A DNA stretch of 64,000 bases from Deltaproteobacteria bacterium (GTDB lineage: Bacteria; Desulfobacterota; Desulfarculia; Desulfarculales; Desulfarculaceae). Shown here piece by piece: positions 1 through 7,946 of this stretch. Both the position numbers and the translations under genes were made by a program. Positions within the stretch are counted from its first letter, which is position 1. The number at the start of each line of letters is the position of its first letter. The stretch lies in contig JAHLLK010000002.1 of the NCBI GenBank assembly GCA_020444165.1, forward strand, positions 109,219 through 173,218, given 5' to 3'. The notes below the pieces were generated by a model that was not told the DNA's origin, ran no database searches, and saw nothing but the letters and a program-made list of their open reading frames with translations.

Positions 1-216
1 CAGCTCCGGCGAGGCCACCACGCCACAGGCCTGGCCGGTGCGGAAAAAGGCGATCAGGTCGGCCATCATGGCCAGCACCACGCTGCGCTCCGGCGGTGCG
101 GCCGCGCCGGCCAGGGCGGCCCGCCCGATGCGCTGGGACGCGGCGGCCACCCATTCCCGCCAAGCGGTGGGCCGGGCGTGCAGGTTCTTCAACCATTCGG
201 CAGTGGTTTCTTCCAT
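1..216 (-). CDS. Hypothetical protein, 3' part cut by the window edge
   Basis: An open frame runs without a stop from an ATG at 216 to the window edge, giving the first 72 residues (MEETTAEWLKNLHARPTAWR...). It is rich in Ala and Arg, with a conspicuous Trp-rich start and a run near residue 57 reading AFFRTGQACGVV. A weak purine stretch (CCAGGTACG) lies upstream. Codon use fits the GC-rich neighbours, and the plus-strand frames here look like shadows. I do not recognise the family; the rest of the gene lies outside the window. Confidence 0.5.
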   Translation of the reverse strand, partial: MEETTAEWLKNLHARPTAWREWVAAASQRIGRAALAGAAAPPERSVVLAMMADLIAFFRTGQACGVVASPEL

Positions 217-388
217 GGGAACGTACCTGGCCAAGTTTCGCTTCTCCTTCGCACGGAAATGGTGGTGAACGGTCCGGACCGCGGCCCTAGCCTAGCATCA
301 AAAATTCTCCGTTGGTAGATGCAGCCCTGTATTTCGCCCGCGAGGCCCTTGCGTCGGGAGCGTAATGCCTTTGCCGCGTTGCTTTTCC

Positions 389-417
389 TTGGTCCGCTGG
401 TAAGCGTTCCCTATAAT
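389..417 (+). promoter_or_regulatory. Possible sigma70-type promoter for the flavin oxidoreductase; region 217-602 otherwise empty
   Basis: TTGGTC (389-394), a 17-base spacer and a perfect TATAAT (412-417) lie about 185 bases before the flavin oxidoreductase start. The -35 matches the consensus at only three positions, so the call rests on the -10 and the spacing. I see no gene in 217-602. Confidence 0.35.
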
Positions 418-602
418 TTTCTTAACAGGGTAGGGAAGACCACCATACCACCCCGCCGAAAAGGCCGGCTCCGGTTCGTCGCGGCCGTGCGCGGGGGGGC
501 AGACAACACACCACGAGCAAAAAGAATATTCATTTTATCCCTGATTATCCGGGCGCGGGCCCAAGGGCGCGCCGTTTCGCCCGGTCAGATGGGAGAGGGC
601 TC

Positions 603-2033
603 ATGGCTGAGGGAGTCAAGGTCGCCACGCTGGGGGGAGGCGAGGTAGAGATCACGGGCGAGGAGTTGCGGGACCTGGGGAACCGCCTGCGGGGCCGGGT
701 GGTCACGCCGGCCGACGCGGATTACCACCAGGTGCGCCGCGTGTGGAACGGCATGGTGGACAAACGACCGGCCCTGATCGTGCGCTGCCGGGGGGTGGCC
801 GACGTGAAGGCCGCGGTGGATTTCGCGCGGGAGCGGGGCCTGTTGACCGCGGTGCGCGGCGGCGGGCACAACGTGGCCGGCCGGGCGGTGGTCAACCAGG
901 GCCTGGTCATCGATTTGTCGGACATGCGGGGGGTGTACCTGGACCCGGCGGGCCGGGTGCTGCGGGCGGAAGCCGGCGCCACCCTGGGGGACGTGGACCA
1001 CGAGACCGCGCCCTTTGGCCTGGCCCTGGCCATGGGGGTGGTGGCCGAAACCGGGCTGGCCGGGCTGACCCTGCACGGCGGTTACGGCTGGCTGAGCCGG
1101 GCCCACGGCCTGGCCGTGGACAACCTGATTTCCGCGCAGGTGGTGACCGCCGACGGCCGGGTGTTGAACGCGGGGGCCCGGGACCACGCGGACCTGTTCT
1201 GGGCGCTCAAGGGCGGCGGCGGCAACTTCGGGGTGGTGACTTCCCTGGAATATCATGTGCATCCGGTGCCGGACACCAACTGGGTGGCCCTGGTGATGTA
1301 CGATTTGGCCGAGGCCTGGCCCGTGCTGCGGGGCTTGCAGGATTATATGCGGGACGCGCCGCGGGAGTTGGCGGTGCTGGCCAGCTTCTGGGCCGTGCCC
1401 GAGCATCCGGACGTCCCCAAAAACCTGTGGGGAAAGGACACGCTGTGGGTGGCCGGGGTGTTCCACGGCCGCCCCGAGCTGGGCGAGGAGGCGGTGCGGC
1501 CGCTGAAGGAGCTGGGCACGGCCATGGCCGACCTCTCGCACACCACGGACTGGCTGGGGGTGCAGAGCCTGTTCGACGGCGAGTACCCGGACGGCCGGCG
1601 TTATTACTGGAAGGCCACCTACGCGGACGGCCTCACCCAGGAAATGGTGAATTACCTGGCGGCGGTCACGCCCCAGCGCCCCTCGCCGCTCAGCTCCCTG
1701 GATGTGTGGTTCCTGGGCGGCAAAATGGCCGACATGCACCCGGCGTCCACGGCCTTTGCCCAGCGGGCCAAGCCCAACCTCCTGGCCCTGGAGAGCAACT
1801 GGGACGACCCCTCGGCCGACCGCACCAACATCCTCTGGACCCGGGAGGTGTTCGGCCGCCTGCGGGACATGGCCGGGGCCGGCGCGTATTTGAACTTCCC
1901 GGGCTTTGGCGAGGAGGGCGAGGAGCTGCTGAAGGCGGCCTACGCCCGCAACCTGGCGCGGCTGAAGGAGATCAAGAAGATCTACGATCCGGGGAACTTC
2001 TTCCAGGGGAACTTCAATATCGCGCCGGCGTGA
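603..2033 (+). CDS. FAD-linked oxidoreductase, berberine-bridge-enzyme type
   Basis: A 476-residue flavoprotein of the VAO/PCMH fold. The N-terminal FAD-binding half carries RGGGHNVAG (near residue 85), whose His is the family's usual covalent attachment point for the FAD 8-alpha carbon. It continues with GLAGLTLHGGYGWLSR (near 155) and LFWALKGGGGNFGVVTS (near 200). The C-terminus ends in the berberine-bridge signature YDPGNFFQGNFNI. The second, cysteinyl FAD link of bicovalent members is absent: the residues before the glycine-rich loop read VVAETG, with no Cys. Such enzymes oxidise sugars, alcohols or specialised metabolites; the substrate cannot be read here. GGGAG precedes the ATG by seven bases. 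No signal peptide is visible, so it is probably cytoplasmic, and it appears to be a single-gene unit. Confidence 0.88.
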   Translation: MAEGVKVATLGGGEVEITGEELRDLGNRLRGRVVTPADADYHQVRRVWNGMVDKRPALIVRCRGVADVKAAVDFARERGLLTAVRGGGHNVAGRAVVNQGLVIDLSDMRGVYLDPAGRVLRAEAGATLGDVDHETAPFGLALAMGVVAETGLAGLTLHGGYGWLSRAHGLAVDNLISAQVVTADGRVLNAGARDHADLFWALKGGGGNFGVVTSLEYHVHPVPDTNWVALVMYDLAEAWPVLRGLQDYMRDAPRELAVLASFWAVPEHPDVPKNLWGKDTLWVAGVFHGRPELGEEAVRPLKELGTAMADLSHTTDWLGVQSLFDGEYPDGRRYYWKATYADGLTQEMVNYLAAVTPQRPSPLSSLDVWFLGGKMADMHPASTAFAQRAKPNLLALESNWDDPSADRTNILWTREVFGRLRDMAGAGAYLNFPGFGEEGEELLKAAYARNLARLKEIKKIYDPGNFFQGNFNIAPA

Positions 2034-2171
2034 GGGGGGAGAGAGAAGAAGGAAAGGGGAAGCAGGTAAGGAAAAAAGGGAAGATGGGTTAGCGCGGGGG
2101 GCGTCCGGGGGGCGCTCTCCGCGGGTGGTCTTCCCCGCCTTGATGGCCACCTCGAAAAGCACGATAAATTG

Positions 2172-2590
2172 CGCTGGCCACAGTCCAGAGACTATGTAGA
2201 GCGGATGCACCGCGCCCTCTTGGACGAGCATTCCGCATCAAAGGGCGCAAAAAGTGGTACCAGGCCTTGGAGGAGATGCAGCAGGACCTAGCAGGGTGTT
2301 GAAAAAGACCATCCATGGCCTTTTTCAACCCATCTTGGCAAAAGCGTCGTTTTGCCAAGATGGACAAATTGCTTGCCTTTTCAAGGCCGCGCAATTTGGC
2401 GCGCCCTCCCCGGGGTCCCCAAACAAGCTGTAGCTTGTTTGGGTTGGTCCATGGCGCGCCCCGCAGGCTGTTTTTCAACAGCCTGCTAGAAGCCTTCTTG
2501 GAAACCTACAATACGAAGCGGCCCCACCAGGGCCGCAACGCGAAAGGCAGAACCCCTCACAGACCTTCTTTGCCGGCCTGAAGAACTGAA
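2172..2590 (+). pseudogene. Remnant of an IS481-type transposase gene, frameshifted and interrupted
   Basis: Two pieces of a DDE transposase C-terminus can be read. The first (2172-2290) gives SRDYVERMHRALLDEH and then, after a one-base frameshift near 2232, FRIKGRKKWYQALEEMQQDL. The second (2487-2590) gives AFLETYNTKRPHQGRNAKGR. Joined, they match the typical IS481-family end (YVERMHRTLLDEH...YN.RPHQGR...GRTP). The gap between them is filled by a structured repeat element with CTAG at both junctions. The N-terminal catalytic part is missing and the C-terminal tail is also frame-disrupted, so the gene is dead. It marks a spot of past transposition beside the AT-richer stretch that follows. 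Confidence 0.75.
2288..2489 (+). mobile_element. MITE-like structured repeat inserted in the transposase remnant (copy 1)
   Basis: A non-coding element of about 200 bases with imperfect terminal inverted repeats: CTAGCAGGGTGTTGAAAAA (2288-2306) against TTTTTCAACAGCCTGCTAG (2471-2489), 18 of 19 paired. Inside are further inverted repeats: the pair TGGCAAAA / TTTTGCCA, AAATTGC-type arms, and GGCGCGCC arms near 2397 and 2453. CTAG at both ends may be a target duplication or part of the terminal repeat. A clearly related copy lies at 59851-60009 in the opposite orientation, a truncated one at 60903-60957, and a more distant one at 7610-7795. It encodes nothing. Confidence 0.75.
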
Positions 2591-3506
2591 ACCGGAAACC
2601 GAAAAGATAGAAATCGAACAGGTAGCCGAAACATACCCGGTAGGAGGCGACTGTCAAGCAAATACGGTCACTGTACACTTCATGTTGTTGTCTCACCTTG
2701 ACCAAAGCCCAACCAAGCTGCAAACTTACTGGGATTGATATTCTTTAAGCACTTTACAACTTAATGGCCTATGCCTGTATGTCTCCTGTATGTCTAATGT
2801 CCCGTAATCACTCGGGTGGTCCGACACGCTCCCATTTATGACCTTTCTCTTGCGTGGGGGGGAGTGGCGTATCGCCTGGTTCTATCGTGACCTGGCGCGG
2901 CTTGGGTAAATGCCCTCCTCTCGGACCGCGCTCTATATACTCTCCGGGACGGCTGGGCTTCTCTCCTGGCTTTTGTAACTTGCTCACGTTATCCTCCAGC
3001 CATATAAATTACAGATTGTTAACGATATGCACTCTATATGGTGTTGTCAAAGTATTGAAAGCCAATATGAGGTGTTTTTCAGAGATATAGAAGTACAATG
3101 TCGCGGAGATTTAGGCAGCCTGCGGCTGATCCGAGAAAAGGATCAAAACGCCCAATAATGTCTTCAGCCACAGCGGCAAGCCCCACACTTCATGCTTCAC
3201 TGAGGTGATTTGGCCTCAAATGGCCGCAAATATCTATGCATCCTGCATATCCAAGTTCCAACCAACAACACGGCGCGGCTCATATTGAAGCCTACCGCAT
3301 ATTCAGGTTTTTTCCGATTCCATTTTACGCAAAAGCTTCTATCGTGTTTGCGGCCGCAACGGAGCCGGGCGTTCATTATAATAAAGTTATCGCGCTCGGG
3401 TAATAATTGCAGTTGTTTGGCTGGATAATACCGGGGCGCGACTTCTTTGATGTCACCGTCTTATGGTTATAGTTAAAGAGCCTTAACGCACCACTCCGGA
3501 GCTTCC
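2591..3506 (+). other. Gene-free, AT-richer stretch
   Basis: About 900 bases with visibly lower GC than the surroundings and no convincing gene; the short open frames lack ribosome sites and family motifs. It follows the IS481 remnant and precedes the CHAT protein, which suggests decayed mobile or foreign DNA. I could not recognise any RNA gene in it. Confidence 0.5.
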
Positions 3507-6353
3507 ATGAAACACATCCGCCTGCCCCAGTCTACGCATCGCTCCAATCTAATTCCATATCTCTTCACCTTCTGTTTGCTGCTGGTCTTTCTCATCCTGC
3601 TGGCCCTGCCGGCCGGCGCGCAGAACAGCCGGGTGTCCGTGCGGGATATCCAGAACGCGCAGCGCCAGGCCAGCCAGGCGCACCGGGCCGCCGACTACAC
3701 CCAAGAGGTGAAGCTGCGGCAACAGATCTACGACTGGAGCCGCCAGTTGTTCGGCGCGCGGCACGTGCAGACCGCGGCCGCCGCCTTTGAGCTGGGCAAG
3801 GCCCAGATGACCCTGGGCAACTTCGGGCCGGTGGAGCCCCTCTTTCTGGAGGCGCTGGCCATTTTTGAGGCCCAGCGCATCCGCAACGACCCCAACGTGG
3901 CCACCATCCTGAATTCCCTGGCCACCTACTACACCCGCATGGGCCAGATGGCCGAGGCCATGGAGGCCTATGATGCGTGCGTGCAGATTTTGAGTGCGCG
4001 GCGCAGCGTCCTGGGTCTGTCCACGGTGCACTACAACCAGGCCACGCTGTACCGGCTCCAGGGGCTGGCCCTCCGGGAGTATGCCCAGCGGGTGCCCGAG
4101 GCGGGGGAGCGCCGCAAGATCGAGGCGGAAGCCCAGGGCTGGTTTGTGGCCGCCCAAAAATTGTTGCAGCAGGATCTGGACCTCTTGAGCCGCCTGCGGC
4201 TGCCGGCCAAGGACACCCGCCGGCACAATCGCGAGAGCACCTTGGGCGAGGTGGAGCTGGACCTGGGCGATTTTCCGGCGGCCGACCGCCTCTTTGTCAG
4301 CGCCAACGAATTCTGGGCCCGCAACTATGGCCGGGACACCCACGGCCGCGATCTGCTGAACCTGGGCCTCTCCCGGCTGGCCCTGGGGCAGTATGCCCAG
4401 GCGTTGGACCTTTTCCAGCGCGGCTCCGCCTGGGCCGCGAAATCCCTGGGCCAGGACAACCCCACCTATCCCACCACCCTGGCCCTGCAGGCCCGGGCCC
4501 TGGCCCATTTGGGACGTTTCGCGGAGGCCGCCGCCCTGATGGACCGCTGCCAGCGCCAGGAGCGGCACTATGAGCTGCGGGTCTTCCCCGCCCTGTCCCA
4601 GACCGAACAGCTTTCCTATTTGTTCCGGCCCGGTTACCTGGAAGGGCGCAACCTGGACCTGGCCCTGGCTCTCGGGGCGGCGGGCCGCCGGGACCCCGCT
4701 CTGGCCGAGCGCTCGGCCGAGTGGCTCCTTAACGGCAAGGCCATGGTGCACGAGCTGTTGGCCGAACGGGCCCTGGCCGCCCGCAACCATCCGGGCCAGG
4801 CGGCCACGGAGCTGCTAAAGGCCCAGTCCATGGAGGCCAATCTGCTCACCCAGCTCGATTCGGCGCCCGAGGGCTCCGCCGCCGCCAAGCAGGCCGTGCG
4901 GGAGTTGTCCCAATGGGTGCGCCGGGAAGCCAGCCTGGCCAAGCAGTTTGGCCGCGGCCAGGGCGCGGGGCAGAGCCCGGCCTGGATCTCCCTGGCGGCG
5001 GTGCGCCAGAAGATCCCCGCCGACGCGCTCTTGGTGGAGCTGGCCCGCTTCCAGGCCCCGACCGTTGGGGCCAAGGGGCGCGAGGCCATCAGCGGCAGTC
5101 CCCGCTATGCCGCCTGGCTCATCCCGCCGGCCGGCCAGGGCCAGGTGACCGTGATCGACCTGGGCGAGGCGGCGCCCCTGGAGCAGGCCATCAAGGAGTT
5201 CCGCGCGACCATGGACCGGGACGTGCGCAAAATCCGCGCCGATATCATCAACCAGGCCAACCAGGAACTGACGGCTTATGCCCAGAGCCACCAATTGAAA
5301 TCATCTGATGAAGCTTACAAAAAGCGGCGATACCAAATCTCCCAGGCCGCGTTTCGGAAGATCAAGGATACTTTCCAGGCCCAGGCGCCCCGCCTGTTGC
5401 AGGCCTACCGCCAGCATGCCGCGCCGTGCGCCAAACTGCTCTTGGCTCCCCTGGCCGGCCGCCTGACCCAGGCCAAGGAGATCCTGCTCAGCCCGGACGC
5501 TCACACCTGGCTGCCGCCCTGGGGCGCTCTGCCTTGGCCGGGCAGTGATGAATTGCTGCTCCAGCGCGCTACCCTGACCTATCTGGTCAGCGGGCGGGAC
5601 CTGCTCACCCTCCGCCGCCAGGAGGCGCCGGCCGCGGCCCCCCTGGAAATCGGGGACGTGGATTACAACGCCGGGGTGCGCAGCCGGGCCGAGCTGGTCA
5701 AATATCCGGCCGCGCACCTGGCCTGGTCGCTGGTTGAGATCAAGGGTATCGAGCCCCCCCTGGGGGTGTACGCTAATATGAAACCAGTGGTTCTGCGAGG
5801 AAGCCAGGCCACGGAAGGCAGGCTCAAAGCGGCCAAGAACCCCAAGGTCCTATTCATGAGCACCCACGGGGTGTTCAGCAACGTGAATGAAAACACCTTC
5901 CGCCCGGGGCAACGGGGCCTGCTCCTGGAAAACCCCCTGCTGCGGAGCGAACTGCTCCTGGCCGGGGCCAACCGCCGCTACGCGGCCGGGGATCAGGGGG
6001 AGGACGGCCGGCTCTACGGCATCGAGGTGGAGTCCCTGGATCTGCGCGCCACCGACCTGGTGGTGCTGAGCGCCTGCCAGACCGCCTTGGGCGACGTGCA
6101 CGCCGGGCAGGGGGCCGCCGGTCTGCGCCAGGCGTTCCAGTTGGCGGGTGCGAAATCCGTGGTGGCCACCTTGTGGTCCGTGGACGACGAGGCCACCACC
6201 TTGTTGACCATCGCCTTCTTCAAAAACCTGGCCGCGGGCAAACCCAAGGCCGAGGCCCTGCGCCAGGCGGAGTTAGAGCTGTTCCGGCAAGGGGCCTGGG
6301 CGCATCCTTACTTTTGGGCCGCTTTCACCATCACCGAGAACGGGGAACTCTGA
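3507..6353 (+). CDS. Exported TPR-CHAT caspase-like protein
   Basis: A 948-residue protein. Residues 1-39 form a signal peptide (basic start, LFTFCLLLVFLILLALP, then AGA-Q). Residues 50-400 are tetratricopeptide repeats, e.g. ALGQYAQALDLFQRGSAWA and ARALAHLGRFAEAAALMDRC. The C-terminal 300 residues are a CHAT domain of the caspase/separase clan. Its catalytic pair is visible as His787 in FMSTHGVFS and Cys857 in LSACQTALGD, followed by the family's GLRQAFQLAGAKSVVATLW and FWAAFTITE. Bacterial TPR-CHAT proteins are proteases, often partnered with a substrate or sensor, but no obvious partner is adjacent. GGAG lies six bases before the ATG. An imperfect GC hairpin near 6380-6411 could terminate it. 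Confidence 0.9.
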   Translation: MKHIRLPQSTHRSNLIPYLFTFCLLLVFLILLALPAGAQNSRVSVRDIQNAQRQASQAHRAADYTQEVKLRQQIYDWSRQLFGARHVQTAAAAFELGKAQMTLGNFGPVEPLFLEALAIFEAQRIRNDPNVATILNSLATYYTRMGQMAEAMEAYDACVQILSARRSVLGLSTVHYNQATLYRLQGLALREYAQRVPEAGERRKIEAEAQGWFVAAQKLLQQDLDLLSRLRLPAKDTRRHNRESTLGEVELDLGDFPAADRLFVSANEFWARNYGRDTHGRDLLNLGLSRLALGQYAQALDLFQRGSAWAAKSLGQDNPTYPTTLALQARALAHLGRFAEAAALMDRCQRQERHYELRVFPALSQTEQLSYLFRPGYLEGRNLDLALALGAAGRRDPALAERSAEWLLNGKAMVHELLAERALAARNHPGQAATELLKAQSMEANLLTQLDSAPEGSAAAKQAVRELSQWVRREASLAKQFGRGQGAGQSPAWISLAAVRQKIPADALLVELARFQAPTVGAKGREAISGSPRYAAWLIPPAGQGQVTVIDLGEAAPLEQAIKEFRATMDRDVRKIRADIINQANQELTAYAQSHQLKSSDEAYKKRRYQISQAAFRKIKDTFQAQAPRLLQAYRQHAAPCAKLLLAPLAGRLTQAKEILLSPDAHTWLPPWGALPWPGSDELLLQRATLTYLVSGRDLLTLRRQEAPAAAPLEIGDVDYNAGVRSRAELVKYPAAHLAWSLVEIKGIEPPLGVYANMKPVVLRGSQATEGRLKAAKNPKVLFMSTHGVFSNVNENTFRPGQRGLLLENPLLRSELLLAGANRRYAAGDQGEDGRLYGIEVESLDLRATDLVVLSACQTALGDVHAGQGAAGLRQAFQLAGAKSVVATLWSVDDEATTLLTIAFFKNLAAGKPKAEALRQAELELFRQGAWAHPYFWAAFTITENGEL

Positions 6354-6455
6354 GGCGAAGTGGCGTGGCTGTCCGTCTCCCCCCAGCCTGCGGCGGGCGG
6401 CAGGCGGCGGGGGAGGGCCGGCCACTCCTCCCTTATCCCGTTCCTCGGTTTCTGC

Positions 6456-6484
6456 TTGACAATAGTTTGACGTCAAACTAATCT
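6456..6484 (+). promoter_or_regulatory. Promoter of the MarR gene with an operator inside its spacer
   Basis: TTGACA (6456-6461), a spacer of exactly 17 bases and TAATCT (6479-6484) form a good sigma70-type promoter. The perfect 18-base palindrome TAGTTTGACGTCAAACTA (6463-6480) fills the spacer and overlaps the -10. The same core recurs at 6961-6974. This is the geometry of a repressor site, so autorepression by the MarR protein is the natural inference. Confidence 0.8.
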
Positions 6485-6511
6485 GCGATCAGTCATGCGC
6501 AAGAGGCAGCT

Positions 6512-6943
6512 TTGGAACATCATCCCTATAACCTCATATCCCTGGCGGCCCGGGTGCGGGAAAAAGCCAACCAGTGGCTTATGAGCCGCTTGGAGCAGGA
6601 GGGGATAACCGGTTTGGCGCCCTCCCATGGAGATCTCTTGGTGGCCCTTTTCAAAAATGAGCGCTTGACCATGGGGGATTTGGCCGTATTGATCGACCGC
6701 GACAAGTCCACGGTCACCGCGTTGGTGGACAAGCTGACCCGTTTGGGGCTGGTGGATCGGGAAAGGGATTCCGCGGACGGCCGGATCGTTTGGGTCCAGG
6801 CCACTCCGCAAGCCAAAGCGCTCATTCCGGCCTTCCAGGCCCTGGGCCGGGATTTTTGGGAGGTGGTCTACCGGGGCTTCACCCCGGAGGAGCGAAACAC
6901 TCTGGCCTCCCTGCTGGGCCGGGTGAATGAAAACCTGCGGTAA
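6512..6943 (+). CDS. MarR-family transcriptional regulator
   Basis: A 143-residue winged-helix regulator. The recognition part reads LTMGDLAVLIDRDKSTVTAL, followed by the wing VDRERDSADGRIVWVQ, both typical of MarR. The start is a TTG at 6512: GAGG lies at 6503-6506, five bases upstream, and the frame is closed by a stop at 6479, so no ATG start is possible in this frame upstream. The promoter holds a palindrome that recurs before the next gene, so the protein probably represses both itself and the downstream gene until a small ligand binds. The ligand is unknown. Confidence 0.9.
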   Translation: MEHHPYNLISLAARVREKANQWLMSRLEQEGITGLAPSHGDLLVALFKNERLTMGDLAVLIDRDKSTVTALVDKLTRLGLVDRERDSADGRIVWVQATPQAKALIPAFQALGRDFWEVVYRGFTPEERNTLASLLGRVNENLR

Positions 6944-6960
6944 TTTTTTTTGCGGAATTA

Positions 6961-6974
6961 GTTTGACGTCAAAC
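6961..6974 (+). promoter_or_regulatory. Second MarR-type operator, before the downstream gene
   Basis: GTTTGACGTCAAAC is a perfect 14-base palindrome identical to the core of the 6463-6480 site, placed between the MarR stop and the next start. No clear -10 follows, but the shared site argues that the two genes are controlled together. Confidence 0.7.
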
Positions 6975-7012
6975 AATAACGTGAACCGGCCGCTGGGTCT
7001 GGGAGGTGAACC

Positions 7013-7516
7013 ATGCGGGAGCTGGCGAAAAATGAACTGGGTGAGCTGTTGCACAAGAATTGGATGACCCACGATGGCATGTGGTTTTTACACTGCTTGG
7101 CGGAGTGCGGTATCGAGAAAACCAACCGGGTGAACCGGGCCGCCATCCGCTCCATGGCCGCCTTTGAAATACCGCGCTGCCTGGAAGCTTTGGGGTTGGA
7201 GCCCCCCCGTTCCCTGGACGAGGTAGCGGATGTTATCAATGGTATCTTCAGTGTGCTAAAAGCTGATTTTATGGATTTTTCCTGCGAGTTCCTGGAAAAG
7301 GACAAGTTGGTTTTTCACATGGGCCGCTGTTTCGCCCACGAAGGCGTCAAGCGCATGGGCGTCCTGGAGCAGTATGAATGCGGCATCTACGAACGCATGG
7401 AGGCCTGGTTTCGGGGGTTGGGGCTGGAGTTCCAGGCGGAGCCTCGGATTACCAACTGCTTGAAGCTTGAAGGGCAGGACTGCCGCCGGGTGTATCGCCT
7501 GGCCTTGGCCTCGTAG
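7013..7516 (+). CDS. DUF6125-like protein of unknown function
   Basis: A 167-residue soluble protein. It opens with a helix rich in Leu and Glu, then MTHDGMWFLHCLAECGIEKT, a pattern I associate with the DUF6125 / L-2-amino-thiazoline-4-carboxylate hydrolase-like group common in anaerobic Desulfobacterota. It contains cysteines and histidines (WFLHC, FHMGRCFAHEGVKRMG, YECGIY) that could bind a metal or cofactor, but no reaction can be assigned. GGGAGGTGAACC precedes the ATG. It lies 69 bases after the MarR gene and carries that regulator's palindrome upstream, so it is the likely regulatory target. Confidence 0.65.
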   Translation: MRELAKNELGELLHKNWMTHDGMWFLHCLAECGIEKTNRVNRAAIRSMAAFEIPRCLEALGLEPPRSLDEVADVINGIFSVLKADFMDFSCEFLEKDKLVFHMGRCFAHEGVKRMGVLEQYECGIYERMEAWFRGLGLEFQAEPRITNCLKLEGQDCRRVYRLALAS

Positions 7517-7609
7517 GGACCGGATGAACCTTTCCTTCTCTCCGGCGCGACCGGTCGCGGAAGCTCAAAAAGTGGAGGGAAGGTCCGGGGCAAAAGGGGC
7601 CATCCCCTC

Positions 7610-7795
7610 ATGAGAGCATTGCACGGGGGCGTCCTGCCCCATGCAATGTCGGCTTGGCAAAAACGTGACTCCACCCAGCAAGCAGAGCTTGCCGGGGGTC
7701 CGGGTTTTGCCAAGCCTCACAAATTGCAAGCTTTTTTAAGCTTGCAATTTGGCGGGCCATCCTTGGCCCGCATCGGCCATTGCCTGCCGTAATCA
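7610..7795 (+). repeat. Structured repeat, distant relative of the MITE-like family
   Basis: Non-coding DNA made of nested inverted repeats: GCATTG...CAATGT arms near 7617-7649, TTGGCAAAA (7654) against TTTTGCCAA (7703), AAATTGCAAGC (7720) against GCTTGCAATTT (7740), and CGGGCCA...TGGCCCG. The middle parts follow the same order as the elements at 2288 and 59851 (TGGCAAAA arms, AAATTGC arms, GC-rich palindrome), but the ends differ. It lies in the 430-base gap between the DUF6125-like gene and the histidine kinase; the rest of that gap shows nothing coding. Confidence 0.6.
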
Positions 7796-7946
7796 TGTTT
7801 CACAGCCCTTTTTGACATAATATCAACACGTTTTATGTGTTTCACCATGCAATGGCCTCCTCATACCATTATCGAACACCTTTGGAACAATGAGCGGCGA
7901 GGCATCACGGGCAGGCCGAAGCCGGTCAGTCGCGGGGCGGAACCCT

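Noticed and set aside
585..2231. Long open frame antisense to the flavin oxidoreductase
   Set aside because: His/Gln/Pro-rich low-complexity product without motifs, a typical GC-rich shadow; the sense frame has clear FAD signatures.
3549..4790. 413-codon frame antisense to the TPR-CHAT gene
   Set aside because: Gly/Gln-rich shadow of the TPR region; no ribosome site or family motif.
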